Assembly: GCA_030867875.1 (NCBI GenBank)
Contig: JAOWCC010001501.1
Location: forward strand, 26,533,036 to 26,597,035
Origin: Actinernus sp. WN-2022
Lineage: Eukaryota; Cnidaria; Anthozoa; Actiniaria; Actinernidae
Reading direction: 5' to 3'
Length of the DNA: 64,000 bases
The notes beneath the pieces are model-generated. The model worked only from the letters and a program-made list of their open reading frames with translations, did no database searches and was not told the DNA's origin. Below are positions 52,201 through 64,000 of this stretch, in pieces. How positions within the stretch are numbered: the first letter of the stretch is position 1; the number at the start of each line of letters is the position of its first letter. A program made the position numbers and the translations under genes.

Positions 52201-55200
52201 CTCCTTTAAAATTTATGGTAAGTTTTAGAAAAGGTTTCTCCTGCAAATCTCAGCTGGTTCAAACAATTCATTACTTAGCTAGAAATTTTGACAGCAGTCT
52301 TCAGACATATCTTATTTTGCTGGATTTTTCAAAACCTTTGATTCTGTTCCCCATCAGAGATTGCTATCTAAACTTTATCATGGATAAAAGGTTTCCTAGC
52401 CAACCGTACTGAAGTGACTGTCGTTGACGTTGATTTTTCTACTGTATGCACAGTAACTTCTGGTGTTTCTCGGGTTTGGTAATTGGCCCTTTACTCTTCC
52501 TGCTTTACATTGACAACCTTCCAGAGGTTGTTATAGAATTCAGTAAGAGTAGTCTTGTGTTTGAGTTCATAAATGCCCATAATTGAAGCAAAACTTCTTC
52601 AAAAGAGATCGTCATATTGACACAACGAATTGGTTACAACTTTCCTTGTCCTTACTTATGTATAGTTTAACCTGCTGTCTTTAAATCACTTCAGAATTAT
52701 TCTGCTGTTGTTCCCCCATTAACCAACAACATATTTAAGGAACTTCATTCCTTTTAGCGCACAAGAAAGTAAGATTTTCTGATGAAACTATATGAACATG
52801 TGTCTGAATCCGTGGTCCGCCATCTTGGATTTTCAAGGAGGCCTGGGGCGAGAGTTTTCTGGAACGTCTGATTGAGCATGAGCTCCGAAGATGAACATGA
52901 ACTTGATGAGAATTATGCTTTATTTGAAAATTTGAAGGCTTCCAAGACCAATTATGGCCTTTAACAACACTAGGAACCAATTGAGGAGTTAGCAGTGAGA
53001 GAAGATGACAGGCAACTGGACAGCTAGTTTTCTTTGGAAAGCGAAGGAGAGGAATTTGAGTAGAAATCTTGCTGACACTCGTGTTCTGTGAATTGATTGT
53101 GCTGGCCATTTCTATTGTTCATATGGCTTTGTTTACGGTCATTGCAAAATAAGTTTTCTGAAAACACACACGAAAGCCGCACCCCCAACTTTGTGGCAAT
53201 TTTTTGTTACTTTCAAAATCTGAATGTAAAAAATGTAAAGCATTTACATTGTATATTGAGACATTGTTCACCGTTATCGGTTGTAAAACAAACAATAGTT
53301 AAATATACAGACAGACCTGGACATTTTGTAAGTGATAGATACAGAATGGGTAGCCGTGCTTTATCCGATTTACAAACTTGAGCTGCAAATCGGATAAAGC
53401 ATGGAGTCGACACAAATTCTGTATCTGGCTTATCTACATTGTAGAGTCATGTTTTCAGTTATTTTGGCAATCCAAATAATATGTTGGCCGAGAAAATCGA
53501 AGCCAAAGTTTATGTAAACCAGGATGAAATCTGTACTACCATTTGCAAGCTACCGTTAAGCGTGAACCTTTTTCTGCGTTCGTTTATGTTTGAAACTAGG
53601 CGTCAGGCGTCCCAAACCTTTGCAATTCGTCGTCAAACTAATTAGTTTCAACCTTGATGTTTAAAACCTTTGATATGTCTTCTACCGTCGTGCAACTCAG
53701 ATTATGCCAAGAGACAGTTGTTGTCTTGCATCTCATAATTCTGAGCGTCCAAAACTTTAACTTGAACCGACATTGCGCGTAGCGCAAAGGAAAATCTAGC
53801 TTAAAAGTTTCCAAACCTGAATCTCACTCGCTGAAACTTGAAGGCGGGACATGTCAAAGGTTGTCATTATCGCGGTTAAATTGCAAAGGTTTGTGCCGCC
53901 AGACGTCTAGGTTTCAAACTTAAATGGCTTGCAAATGGTAGTATCAGATTAACAGCCTAGCAGGTAAAAGTGCCATTTTGCCATTTACCAAAAAGTCCTT
54001 CCAGATCACAATATTCTTCAAGTTGGTTCCCTTTATTCTTACTAGTTTGATATTTTTTTAAAGTATGTTTTCAGTTAAAAAGTTGAAAATTGTAACAAAT
54101 TAAATGATTATTGAAATTTACCTATTACCAAGGAAGGCATAAATTTATGGATTCCCACACTGATGAAGGAAAGCATAAATTTATGGATTCCCAGACGGCA
54201 AAGGAAAGCATAAATTTATGTGCTCCCTGAAGAAAGACCCAAATTCTTTAGTTTTTGTCGAAAAAGTCTGCATTTTTCTTCAATTTCTTTATTCAAAAGT
54301 AGCCAAAATATAAGGCTGGTATTTTCAAAAATGCCACTTGTCAAGCTTTTTCCCTAAAACGGCAAAACGGCATTTTCTCCTGCTAGCCTGTTATTTACAA
54401 ATCACTTATTGCTCTGTGATTTCCTTTGTTTTTGCTTCATGAATTATTAATGAGTTTAATAAGTAATAGATACAGAATGAGTGGCTGTGCTTTACTTGAG
54501 CTGGATGCAAGAGTTTGTAAATGTAATAAAACACGGACATGAGTTCTGTATGTGATTTAATTATCAAAATTCTACATTGTAGATTTCAGTCATATTTTCC
54601 AGTTATTTTGGTGATACAAACTATTTCAGCCGAATGAATAGAAGCAAAAGTTTAATATGTAAATCAGATTTGCACATTATCTATTACACATTCATTTCCT
54701 TTGTTTACCTTTATTAATTATTTTTTAATGAATTTGATAATCTCTATTATTACCCGCATATGGCCAGTTCATTTTATGTGCTGTAAATGCTCAGTTTTGG
54801 TCCATAACTTCCTATTTAGTACTTTCCAAACTTGTGGCTTTATATACATGTTAAAATATGGTACTCTCAGATTTTTCTCCAGCATTCTTGCAAATACTTT
54901 TGCTGTGAGAAAGTTTATTCTTTTGATGATGACAGTGCTGTTATGAAGTCAGACTGGCAGAAAATAGTAGCTCAAGACTTGTTTTTCCCTTTAGGCTGCA
55001 AGTCGGCATCAATGTTCTTACTTGGTAAGTACCTATAAGTTTTTTGTAAGGTTTTGAGTAAGTATTAAGGATTGGAGTAGTTCCTGGCTGTCAATTATTT
55101 ACAATTTATTTGTCCCTGTTACTTTATGCACTCTGCTGCTACACAGGCTTAATTCAAATATAAGATTTTTTATTATCATGTTGTTTGTCAAAATGTCAGT

Positions 55201-58200
55201 GCTGTTATCTATCATTAATTATTATAAAATAATTTATGGTTATTTGAGCCAATCAGTGACAGCTACAAATGTAGTTGAGTACAATACAATAGCATTTCAA
55301 CTGGCTCAAGTTTTGATCCAGTAAAAGGCAAATTTGGTGGACTAGTTTTGAAGTCATGCAGAGTCTTTTCAGTGAAGAAAATCAATGATGTGTATGTATT
55401 ACAAACTATTAATTTGCTAAGTTGGAAATTACCGTAGATGATCACTTAACTTTGACAACCTCTCTAACTCAAATTTGAAGTCTGAAAAGGTTTTGGAAAA
55501 GTCTCACTTATAAGCTGCATCATGATTTTAGCAATTTCTCTCCAAACCTGAGTGAAGTTTCGAGCAACTTTTTCTCACTTTTCTTAAGTTTATATATCTG
55601 AAATCCCCTCAGATTATCTACATGAATTGTATAATAGCTTGAGGATGTCTTACATTCCAGTTCTAAGATATTTACAGTTCATAAACCTGACAAAAATACT
55701 GAAAACTTGAAGCTAAACACATGGAAGTCCTTCTTCTGGTTTTGGTCGCTATCTTGAATGTAGACTGCTGACCACAAGATTGAAGACTCCATTATGATGG
55801 ACAATGCGGCAAAGATCTGTGTTAGCACATTTTGGAAAGTGCTTGGCCATAAGCAGCACCCCTAACTTTGGGAATGTTTTTCAAACCCTTTTCAAAATTT
55901 TGTGGTAAAATGCTGCAGCTTATAAGTGATTAACTACAGTTATACTTTATTTTCTCCTGCAATGTGATTTGTTCTCCTTGCCAAAGTGGCCCGGTTACAG
56001 TAAATTTGCTTAATAATGTTTTGTTACATTTTTGATGTGCATTGAAAATCTATGAATGAATATATGGGGTAGAATTAATGCAAAAAAATTAAATTGTTAT
56101 GCATTGTATAAATTTCACATACATAATTTCAGTGATAATACCATAGAGGACAAATTAATCCCTAATTTCAACTTGAAATTTTACACGTAATTTGTAATTT
56201 CACATGTGAAATTTCAAACGCCACCTACGAGCGCGTAAAATAATGTTTTTCTGGATCGTAATTTGCCCTCCATAATAGTAATGGGTAATCAAATAGTGAC
56301 TAAGTTGTGAAATTAGGCGGGGATAAATTTCACTTGTGTGAAATTTATACACATGAAATTTATCCCTAATTTCACTCGTCCCCATTTGATTACCTATACT
56401 AATTTCAATTGTTGCATAGATCAATAGTGTTGAGGACGGTAGCACATATATTGAACATTTCCTTTCCTATGCAAGCATGAGCACCAAAGATCTGCTTATA
56501 AGCAACCAGGTGCATGTAGCTATAGGCCGCTGGGTATGAGGATGATAATTATGTAATCATGATTCAGCTGCCTGTGGGTATGACGGATGTGTGAAAGGTG
56601 CAGGCACCATTGTGATTTTGCATAACAGTCTATGGTTCCCAGAGTAAAAAAAATGCTGCCTTACAGTTCTTCAAACTATGCATGTAAATGTTTGAAAAGA
56701 GCAACAAAATGTAAATGTAATCAGTCTGATCTCTCTTGGCACTGTATGTAATTGTCTGTAGGTGAGTCTGTATGAGATGGAGTTCCTCAAGTTCCGTGGC
56801 GACAAGAAGTGGCTCAAGGGAATACAGTACATTCCTAGAAAGTTGTATGGTTTGCTGGTGATCAACAAGTATCTAGCCCATCAACCATGGCTCATGAAAC
56901 CAAGTCACTTTGAGGTACTGACTAACAGTGTCCTAATAGGCCTTTTGTAGGATTGCAATCACATGGTTGTACTGGACGGCAAAAAATATCTGACCGCACA
57001 TATTAAAAGCCTTGTACAAGATCCGTAGTGTTATTAGCGAAACCTGTTTGTAAATGTTATTTCCCACCTCCAAATGATTCTCAATCTTTCTAAAACTGCA
57101 TTTTTGAAGATGGCTTGCTGTCCAGTATCCATGGCAATGCCTTTCCCATGGTGATCATGAGTTCAAATCATTCCTTATTATCAATATCAACATGTGACTG
57201 TTTCTTGCAAAAGGCCTATTACACAATTCATACACTGTAGTGCTAGTGAGTTAAGAGGATGTTCCTCCCAAGTTTTTTCCAAGTGGCTTTGCTTTTCCAC
57301 AGTGCACACCCTTCAGGTGATTGCAACCTGAAAAAAAAAAACGAAAATGAATAATAAACAACAATTATTGGATAAGGCAGCTAGCTACAAATGTATATGT
57401 TACAGGTCAAAATTAACATCAGGTCATTTTTTTCAACCTAAATCATTTTTTTCAACCTAGGTCAATTTTTTTTCAACCTAGGTCATTTTTAAGGTACCTA
57501 TCAATCATTCTAAAAAGGGATTTTTTTTATTTTTGGGGATTCATAAAAAAAAGGGGGTTTAGTTTTTTGGGGGGGAATTTAAAAAGAAGAAAAAATTCCA
57601 CCCACCCCTCCCCCCTGCAAAATATTTTGACCACTCTCCCCTCCCTAACCGCTTTTCCCTTCTCTAATCCCCATAACCAACTTAGTAAATCACTCATTAA
57701 TGACACCTCCATGACTACTTACTTTTGTTTCACTTTTTCGTTCGCCGGTAGTGAGACTCGAACCTGCAATCCTTCGCTTGGAAGAATGCCTTGGAAGACC
57801 AGAGCTTTACCAACTGCGCCACAGAGACTTGCGTTGGAAATCCAGTCACGTTTTTGGAATAATATAGCTTTCGTTATGGCAATTAGTTACTAGTTCCCTC
57901 TCGGCCTCTTAATTTTATTCAACGCATGCGCACTACTAACAAAGTCGGACTTGGAAAACATCGCCGAGTTGCATGATTAGAAACGGGATATAATTTGAGA
58001 GATCGACGGGTAAAATTTCAACAGAATTCGCTGAAATTACATACAGAGCCCAATGAAGAACAGATAAAGACTTCAGGTAAATTTTCATTGATTTTATTTC
58101 AGTATTTCTGGCCTAACGGTACAACCAAATACTCGTTAAAAATCTCATACAAACCCTTATAATTTAAAACACATATAATGGGATAACCGACTTTAATTTA

Positions 58201-59816
58201 AAAGCGAACTAAAAGAAAGCCAGAGAATAGGATTTCACCTCTCACTTTATATTTAAAAGAACGTTTCTATGGAAGAGTGAAGCGATATCTGTAAAAAGCG
58301 ATGGAAGAAGATAATCTCCGACACTGTTTATAGACTGCATAACTCTCCTCTCCACTATTCGAATCGGTGTTTGACAAGAACATTATGGAAGTAAACCAGC
58401 TTCTCTTAAACTGCATGCATGACAAAGAAGTTATGCAGAAAAGGAATGATTTTCAAACTGGGAGCGACTATAGAAAACTGCCCATTTGGGTCATTAATAA
58501 CTAGTTTTCTCAAATTTCCATTCACACCTTCTATAAACGTAACCCACAATTTAAAAAAAACCTTAACCATTTTCGACCCCAAAATCATTCATAGAACAAC
58601 TCTACATACACCTGTACTATAATAGAGAATTTATCACAGTATAACATGCACTATAATAGAGAATTTACCACAGTTTTCAAGTGAGAGTGGCTGGAGAAAG
58701 GGACCTACCGCATGAACGACAAGACATTTCCGCAATATAAAAAAATGTCAATAATTACGTGTCTGAACAAAAACATGAGTGAACGTTAGACCTACTACAC
58801 AATTTTTTCCCAGCACAAGACTTATTTTTCATTAAGTACAATAAAGTCAAAGTAACAAAAATATTGGGGCAACTGCAGAACACCCTATGCAAGCACTATA
58901 TGCTTCAATTGTCCTGTGAACTGATACAAACCCTAACCCTACATTTAAAAACACCCTAACCGTCCAGAACGGGTGCTTGCTAGTTTAGGGTGTTTAGAGC
59001 TAGTCACTAAATAACAGAGACTGTAATCTTCTTCAATGGTCCTGCATGAGAACAAATACAAATCCTAACCCTGCATTTTAAAAATACCCTAACCGTCAAC
59101 AACGGGTGCTTGCTAGTTTAGGGTGTTTAATTAGAGCTAGTCACTAAATAACAGAGACTAATCCTTCTTCCCATTTCACATGGAATGGTATTCTCTCTCT
59201 GTCTTTATAAGTTCCGATGAGTATACAAACCAGAGCCCTTTTTCCATAACCTTTCACTCGATTTGCCACTGAACAACTTGTATTTTTCTCCACAACCATA
59301 TTGCTCAAACCAAGCCTATTAAACACATGTTGCTCCAGACTTTGTCCACGCTTCCTCTCTGGGAGAAACCACTGGAAAAATATGGTGTCTGTCAACAATA
59401 AACATGGGGATTAAAGAATCACAACTGCCAAATGTTTCTGTGTTTTGTTACATTAATTGGCTGAAACCTTGCTATAATATCTTATCATCAATCGGTTTTT
59501 CTTAGAAGTAAAAAAGTTGAGAGGTAGCAACCAGTTCTGAACACTCAATTTTTAGTTGCATTCATTGGTATCCAGTTTGTCACAATTTTGAGCCCTTTAT
59601 AGCAGAAGAGCATGAACAGCAGATTTAATATGGCCCTGGACAACTTATTACCTCCTATTAGAACACACCAGCTCTGGGATAGAGGCCACCGATACAGTGT
59701 ATATTCTCCCATGAATCAAAATGGAGCACTTCAAAAACGTTTTTGTTAAAACAGGGTAGATGCCTATTTAATTTCATCTAGTTCTTGACTAATGGCTTAA
59801 CTTTAATGATTATTGA

Positions 59817-59855
<39 letters not shown>

Positions 59856-61142
59856 GACTTGTTTATCACTTGATTGTACAATGTAAATAGAGCATGTCTG
59901 TTGTTCTATTGAATTATTAATAATAAAGCCTTATTATTATTATTGTTATTATTATATTTATTATATAATAGCAATGCTGTATTTCATTCCCACACATAAG
60001 TCTTCCCTATAATACTGTGTACAGTGTGATACATCTGAGTGTATAATAATAGCTAGTATACCTTTATTAGATAATGCACTGCAATATCACAGTAAGGATA
60101 GTAATTCAGCACTTTTTACAAAAACCTTGAATGGAAGGACACAAAGCAATTGGACAAGTGCTTTTTACCACATTGAAAATCTATCTGCCCTTTTTGTGAA
60201 ATGATCTGTCATAGTCTACTGTCTGACAACAATGTGACTCCTTGCATCTGCACTTCATATGTACTGTAGCTTGACAGTAAGGTTTAGCCCACACCGTAGC
60301 AAAACATCAGGCACATGCACTTTCAACGAGCCAGGCACATGTGCGTCTCCACAGTTTCCAGCCGAAACTAAAAGAAAACAGAGGCATGCAATCACCCCTG
60401 TTTCTAATTTTATGCACATTCACGTATTTACGTGAAATGTTTCGCGAAAAACAAGAAAACTACTTGAAAGCTAAGCCTATTAGTCTTTAACAGATTGAAG
60501 ATTAAATTCACTGTGAGTTTGCTATAAAGTTATAAGATTATTTACTAAAAAGTTTAAGACCTGGGAAACTTGTATTTAAACTCCAGAGCCTTTGTTCTTT
60601 CAGCCAGTGGAGTATAACATTTTGCTGCTGTGTCAGTTAATTGGCCTTCTATCAGTTCTTCTGGGTGGTTTTGGGGGAGGTTTTATTTTGGGTTACCTGT
60701 GGTGTGTGGTCAAGAAAACGAGAATCTGAAAAAAAAACATGGCAAAACAAAAAGTGCTGGCAAGCAGGCTAACTAAGATTTATCTTCTTGTAGAAACTTT
60801 TGAAAGGTGATGATAACTGGTCACTGTCAGAGCTAGTGCAAGCCATTGTCATCTTGGCCCACTTTCACTCTCTATCCAGCTTTCTGTTTGGTTGTGGCAT
60901 AGTGCCAGAAATTGACTCAGAGTCTGGCCACACATTCCTACCACCATCACCAGCAGAGGCTAAGCAGGAGAGATTGGAAACAACAGCGACCACTACCAGT
61001 GGGGAGGGCACTTCACGATCAAGTATGACAAAAGATGAACTGATGGCGCGGATGAAGGAGGTACGAGCAGAACAATGTTCATTGATGGAGGCTTCACAGG
61101 AAGAATTGTTCCAGCACTTTGAGAAACTCGAAAGTGGAGAGC
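42988..61142 (+). CDS. SESN: sestrin (stress-inducible leucine sensor / GATOR2 regulator), six exons, 3' end outside
   Basis: Exons 42988-43254, 43372-43437, 51658-51858, 54995-55024, 56762-56914 and 60794-61142 join in phase (0,0,0,0,0, last ends phase 1), with GT-AG sites throughout. Diagnostic matches to animal sestrins: [72 protein letters not shown] (including the conserved catalytic-type cysteine of the peroxiredoxin-like domain), [16 protein letters not shown] and [20 protein letters not shown]. Known role in animals: cytosolic inhibitor of TORC1 through GATOR2, with redox function. The C-terminal leucine-binding domain would be encoded beyond 64000. Orthologue number (1, 2 or 3) cannot be assigned; cnidarians likely have one copy. 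Confidence 0.93.
43372..43437 (+). CDS. SESN: sestrin exon 2
   Basis: 22 codons between TTCCTTCAG and GTGAGT; encodes [15 protein letters not shown], a strongly conserved sestrin motif. Confidence 0.9.
45345..47425. mobile_element. non-autonomous Tc1/mariner-like element with inverted minisatellite arms
   Basis: CAGTCCCTGTCAAAAGTTTT at the left and its complement AAAACTTTTGACAGGGACTG at the right, each bordered by TA (45343-45344, 47426-47427). Both ends are followed by CACATGTGGTA words and by arrays of GTGGTTCGGTCACCGATTGT (45468-45662, 47150-47310). No transposase frame was found. Confidence 0.8.
46787..48168. repeat. segmental duplication, copy A
   Basis: Near-identical to 48846-50231 (offset 2059, with a 4-bp indel near 47560). 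It starts inside the Tc1/mariner-like element and runs past its right end. Confidence 0.9.
48503..48845. repeat. three tandem ~130-150-bp units
   Basis: CAGCAACATTTTATTATTCG then TCTGGTTCACAACTTCAA recurs at 48505, 48654 and 48784; a further piece (ATTATTCGTCTGGTTCACAA) follows copy B at 50233. The duplication breakpoints fall in this family. Confidence 0.8.
48846..50231. repeat. segmental duplication, copy B
   Basis: Contains the right end of the Tc1/mariner-like element (to 49484) without its left end, so it arose by duplication rather than transposition. Confidence 0.9.
51658..51858 (+). CDS. SESN: sestrin exon 3
   Basis: 67 codons after TTTTTTTAG, ending in RHYIAIM|GTGAGA. Matches the N-terminal alpha-helical domain (HPQYL...DGPLP..YRHYI). 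Confidence 0.93.
52010..52600 (+). pseudogene. degenerate LINE reverse transcriptase in sestrin intron 3
   Basis: [19 protein letters not shown] then LDFSKP and, in another frame, [11 protein letters not shown], in the order expected for a non-LTR RT. Broken by stops and frame changes. Confidence 0.6.
52601..54994. other. rest of sestrin intron 3
   Basis: Holds a 409-bp TIR element at 53535-53943 and two related blocks (53330-53540, 54465-54680; landmarks GATACAGAATG and TTTATCCGATTTACAAACTT hairpin). Also three ATAAATTTATGGATTCCC repeats at 54135-54220. No exon seen. Confidence 0.5.
53535..53943. mobile_element. MITE with TACTACCATTTGCAAGC ends
   Basis: 17-bp perfect inverted ends TACTACCATTTGCAAGC; internal mirrored GTTTCAAAC and CCAAACCTTTG words. 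Confidence 0.65.
54995..55024 (+). CDS. SESN: sestrin exon 4, a 30-nt micro-exon
   Basis: CCCTTTAG|GCTGCAAGTCGGCATCAATG...TACTTG|GTAAGT. Encodes [10 protein letters not shown], carrying the conserved RHQC cysteine. Both flanking introns are phase 0. Confidence 0.93.
55025..56761. other. sestrin intron 4
   Basis: No gene. A palindromic repeat with GTGAAATTTATCCCTAATTT words lies at about 56120-56400. Confidence 0.5.
56762..56914 (+). CDS. SESN: sestrin exon 5
   Basis: 51 codons from [11 protein letters not shown] to KPSHFE, acceptor GTCTGTAG, donor GTACTG. Confidence 0.9.
57745..57829 (-). repeat. tRNA-derived sequence (SINE head or tRNA pseudogene)
   Basis: On the minus strand there is an A-box-like TGGCGCAGTTGGT and a B-box-like GGTTCGAGTCTC at suitable spacing, with CTTCCAAG where an anticodon loop would be. 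The acceptor stem GTCTCTG does not pair with the 3' end, so it is not a functional tRNA gene by eye. Confidence 0.55.
58925..59160. repeat. two tandem ~118-bp repeat copies
   Basis: AATCCTAACCCTGCATTTTA, CCCTAACCGTC and ACGGGTGCTTGCTAGTTTAG recur twice; a diverged third copy is at about 9235-9330. Confidence 0.75.
59820..59950. repeat. ATT microsatellites
   Basis: A TATTATTATT run at 59820-59856 and shorter inverted partner tracts to 59950. Confidence 0.85.
60794..61142 (+). CDS. SESN: sestrin exon 6 (last in window)
   Basis: Begins [15 protein letters not shown] after CTTCTTGTAG; includes [16 protein letters not shown] and a low-complexity linker ([15 protein letters not shown]). Donor GC|GTAAGT; ends phase 1. 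Confidence 0.93.
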
Positions 61143-61621
61143 GTAAGTGAATCACATGTAACAGTTAGATGCTGTGGATTGTGTATGAGTGGGAAAGAAT
61201 TATTAATGGCAGGACCACTGCCATGTGAGTGATTTTGTACGAGTCAAGGGGTGGTGTAAAGTAGATGGATGTACAGTTTGGTACATGTATGTTGCCTCTA
61301 ATTTGTCCCTTAACCCTTTCACTCCCAAAGTAGCCAAAAGCGGCCAATATGAAGCATGTAACTGAAAAAAAATATTGCATCAAATCTAGACATGCTAGAA
61401 ATACGATTTTGTGATGTTATTTCAAGGGATGGATTACTTAAAAGCCAGAGCTATAAACAGTGATTGATTGACTCCCCACTTTGGAGAAAAACTCATTTGT
61501 TTTGTCAGGGGATCTTTTTTGTTGATTTGATTTTCACCAATTTCAATGCTCTGAAAATCGGCTCAAAAATCCCTTCCCATTCGCACTTGAAATCAAAAGC
61601 AATCACAAAATCAGCACTCAG

Positions 61622-63590
61622 TTGTGACCACACACAGGAAAACGTACACTAACGATTATCCGTTAAACGGGCAAATTTAAACGGTTAGCAAACGCTTTTG
61701 CAGATCGTTTAAACGCTTTGCCAGATCATTCAAATGGGCAAGCAAAAATTTCTAACGATCTGCCAAACCATTTAAACAGTTTGTCTAGAAGAGCTAACAG
61801 CTAGTGAAAATCTGTAAATGACCAAGTAACTAGTAAGAAACGTTTTTATTCAAAAAAATTAACTAAATGTACAGAAAACGGCCTGAACCCATGAATTTGA
61901 CCTGTAGTGTCTGAATGTCATTTATAAGCCATGAATACAGTGATATACAATCAGTCAAAACAAGTATAAATATAAATAAAGAACAACAAACACAAAACTA
62001 TGCAGCAAAAATAATTTATTGCTTTTCAAGCATTCGGATAACTTCACGCATAACCTTGTACCGCTGACCAGTACTGGCGCTGATTTTTGTTCGCTGCAAC
62101 TTTCTGAGAATGTGAACAGAGTTTTGAATGAAAGACATGCAAAACGTCTACTCTTACCAGAAAACTTCTCCTGGTAAAGTGGAATCCTTTTGAATTAAAT
62201 ACGCTTTAATCCATTGAATAGTCTTCCCAAAACAACGAGGTAGTAATTTGCATATTGCGATCGACTCAACAATAATCGCTAAACGTGCAAATCAAAGATG
62301 TTGGTTGAACTGAAAAACCAGGGAAACCTGGCAAAACGAAAGAAACAATTATAATAAGTAATGGTCCAGATAAGAACTGTAGTGTCAACGGCAAGGAATG
62401 TTAAAAGGTGTTAATTTTCTATTATTCTTTCTCGTAATTTCATTGGTTGATACTTATAAATTCAATAGAAACCCATCGAAATAATGCATTTTCATTCGAT
62501 ATTTTTTTGCGGTTTGAGTTTATTTTTGATCAAACTAACTATAGTTTAATTTCGAAGAATATCGTATGTGGGGAAAGTTCTCAAATTTGCGATTGAAAAA
62601 TCCTTTGTTTTCTCTATATCCGATTGGCTGGATGGTGGCTTCTCTGCGTTTTCACAGAAAAAAGAGCCAATAGCATAGCAAATACTTTATTTTCGAGATG
62701 TAGTTTGGACTGTAGATACCTCCTAAAGCACATAAGGCATATTCAAGCAAAATCGTATGTGGGGGAGGCTCATTGCCGCAGAACAATGGATTCCACTACA
62801 GTTCTTATCTGGACCATTACTTAATAAACACACCATAAACGAAAGCAAATTGTTAAAAACATCTTAATGTCTTTGAAAATAAGTTAATCAAAAATATTAC
62901 GGAAAGGCTGTCAAAATATATTTGCCGTGCATATGTGTAAACAAACCACGAACTAGCGTGTATTCTACTCGCGTCTCGAAGTTATTGCATTGCATTAGAC
63001 TTGAAACTTTTTGTATTGTTTAACTTTGTTCGTGTTCTTGCGGTTGAGGTGCAAAAAGTGGGTTATCAACTTATTGTGGGTTCTTGCAGTATTTCTTGCG
63101 GGTGCATTATTTTTTAGCTGCATTTGATAATTATCTTTCTAGTTTATCTTTTCTTGGGGTAATGTACAAGACAGTGCAACACATTTTTGAATTTGTGTTT
63201 TCGAAAATTCATTTCGAAACGTCAGGCTAATCGAAATTTCAATGAACTTTCGCACAAAATTTTGAACATAATAAAGAAGGAAATTCGCTTGCATTACTTT
63301 TGCGCACAACTGTATTGCATAATTAAAGTTTGTAAACAACTAGACTAGAGTGTAGAACGATATACAAAAAAAAATTGTTTGGCTTGCTGAGCTAACGCTT
63401 TGCCAGATCATTTCAACGGGCAAGGAAAAATTCTAACGGTTTGGGTTGAAGAGCAAACCCTTTGCCAGATCGATTAAATGGGCAAGCAAAAATTTCTAAC
63501 GATCTGCCAAACCGTTTAAACGGATAGCAAACGCTTTAGATCGTTTAACGGATAATCGTTAGTGTACGTTTTCCTGTTTGTGGTCACAGT
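61622..63590. mobile_element. ~1.97-kb TIR element without transposase
   Basis: Ends TGTGACCACACACAGGAAAA and (reversed) TGTGACCACAAACAGGAAAA, continuing into CGTACACTAACGATTATCCG in both arms. Subterminal repeats of AACGATCTGCCAAACC and AAACGGGCAAGC-type words lie on both sides (to ~61800, from ~63390). No ORF of note. Confidence 0.8.
62355..62823. mobile_element. nested 469-bp TIR element
   Basis: TAAGTAATGGTCCAGATAAG then AACTGTAGTG at the left and the complement at the right; ATAA flanks both sides. Inserted into the 61622-63590 element. Confidence 0.8.
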
Positions 63591-64000
63591 TGTTACAGTA
63601 CCTTCTTTAATCTCTCCAACCACCAGGTTTATTTTGCACACCAAGTCATTGACTGTGAAGCATACTATTCTTAAAGACCCTCTGTCCGAGCACATGGTGC
63701 TTTGTGTGTGCAAATGGTTTTCATAGCCTATGAAAAATTATCAATATTTTGACATTAGTTGTATCATTCAATATTTTCAATTGTTTAAAATTCTTAAAAG
63801 TTGTGACATTTTCTTAAAAGTCACTTCTCAGAGTTTTGATCAAGACACCTTAAAGTGCTACTGAAGCGAAATTTCATCATTAAAGTTAAGATCTCACTTG
63901 AAAGTCCTTTCGAAATGAGGAAGAATAGCATTTTCTGTTTGTCAATATCTCATCTCGTTCCAGAGATATTAAGGTTTTTGGAATATACAAATTAATAGAT

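Larger units (their letters stand above)
56915..60793. other. sestrin intron 5
   Basis: Contains a 20-bp tandem stretch (TTTTTTTCAACCTAGGTCA) at 57420-57500, a tRNA-like sequence at 57745-57829, two copies of a 120-bp repeat at 58925-59160 and (ATT)n at 59820-59856. Confidence 0.5.
61143..64000. other. sestrin intron 6 to window end
   Basis: No further exon was recognised. Mostly occupied by a TIR element (61622-63590) with a nested one (62355-62823). Confidence 0.5.

Noticed and set aside
57745..57829. Functional tRNA gene
   Set aside because: A and B boxes are present but the acceptor and T stems do not pair; called tRNA-derived.

Overview
The window looks like a piece of a cnidarian (probably coral-type, anthozoan) nuclear genome. 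Three host genes can be read, all intron-bearing or compact animal genes: a DDX10-like DEAD-box RNA helicase (minus strand, three 5' exons at 1297-7909, running off the left edge), a NUPR1 homologue (10298-10501, minus, single exon) and a sestrin gene (plus strand, six exons at 42988-61142, continuing past the right edge). The rest is repeat-rich DNA: LINE, Penelope-like and DIRS-like fragments, many short TIR elements, minisatellites and segmental duplications. The assignment to Cnidaria is inferred from the mix of retroelement protein tails and element types, not from a database search.

The main object is a 17.1-kb Polinton/Maverick-type integrated virus at 16482-33585, bounded by about 196-bp terminal inverted repeats and a 5-bp target duplication CGAGC. 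From left to right it holds a family-B DNA polymerase (+, broken by a 1043-bp CACTA-like insertion), a retroviral-type integrase (-), a minus-strand cluster of four small proteins, three of them clearly membrane-associated, an A32/FtsK-type packaging ATPase (-) and a probable major capsid protein (-). A palindromic two-way promoter follows, then a convergent pair of large virion-type proteins, a second two-way promoter, a probable penton/minor capsid protein (+) and a membrane protein with helical arms (+). At the right end are three minus-strand genes: a TFIIB-like transcription factor, a cysteine-rich small zinc protein and an unknown 315-residue protein. No adenovirus-type cysteine protease was recognised.

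The genes suggest a complete life plan: integrase plus TIRs for insertion, polymerase for replication, ATPase and capsid proteins for packaging and assembly. The least usual part is what looks like its own expression system: a virus-encoded TFIIB homologue, recurring TATATAGTTATA-type promoters (two of them perfect or near-perfect palindromes firing both ways), a shared leader before the first gene at each end, and A-tract/stem/T-tract hairpins at the 3' ends of three minus-strand genes. Such hairpins are reminiscent of 3'-end signals in some giant viruses. Except for the polymerase, all reading frames are open.

Other layout: 1-7909 DDX10 5' part with intronic repeats; 7910-10297 intergenic; 10298-10700 NUPR1 and promoter; 11130-16476 LINE, Penelope-like and minisatellite cluster; 33591-42350 degenerate DIRS-like, LINE and MITE graveyard; 42988-64000 sestrin with large introns that hold a Tc1/mariner-like element, a 1.4-kb duplicated segment, a tRNA-like sequence and nested TIR elements.
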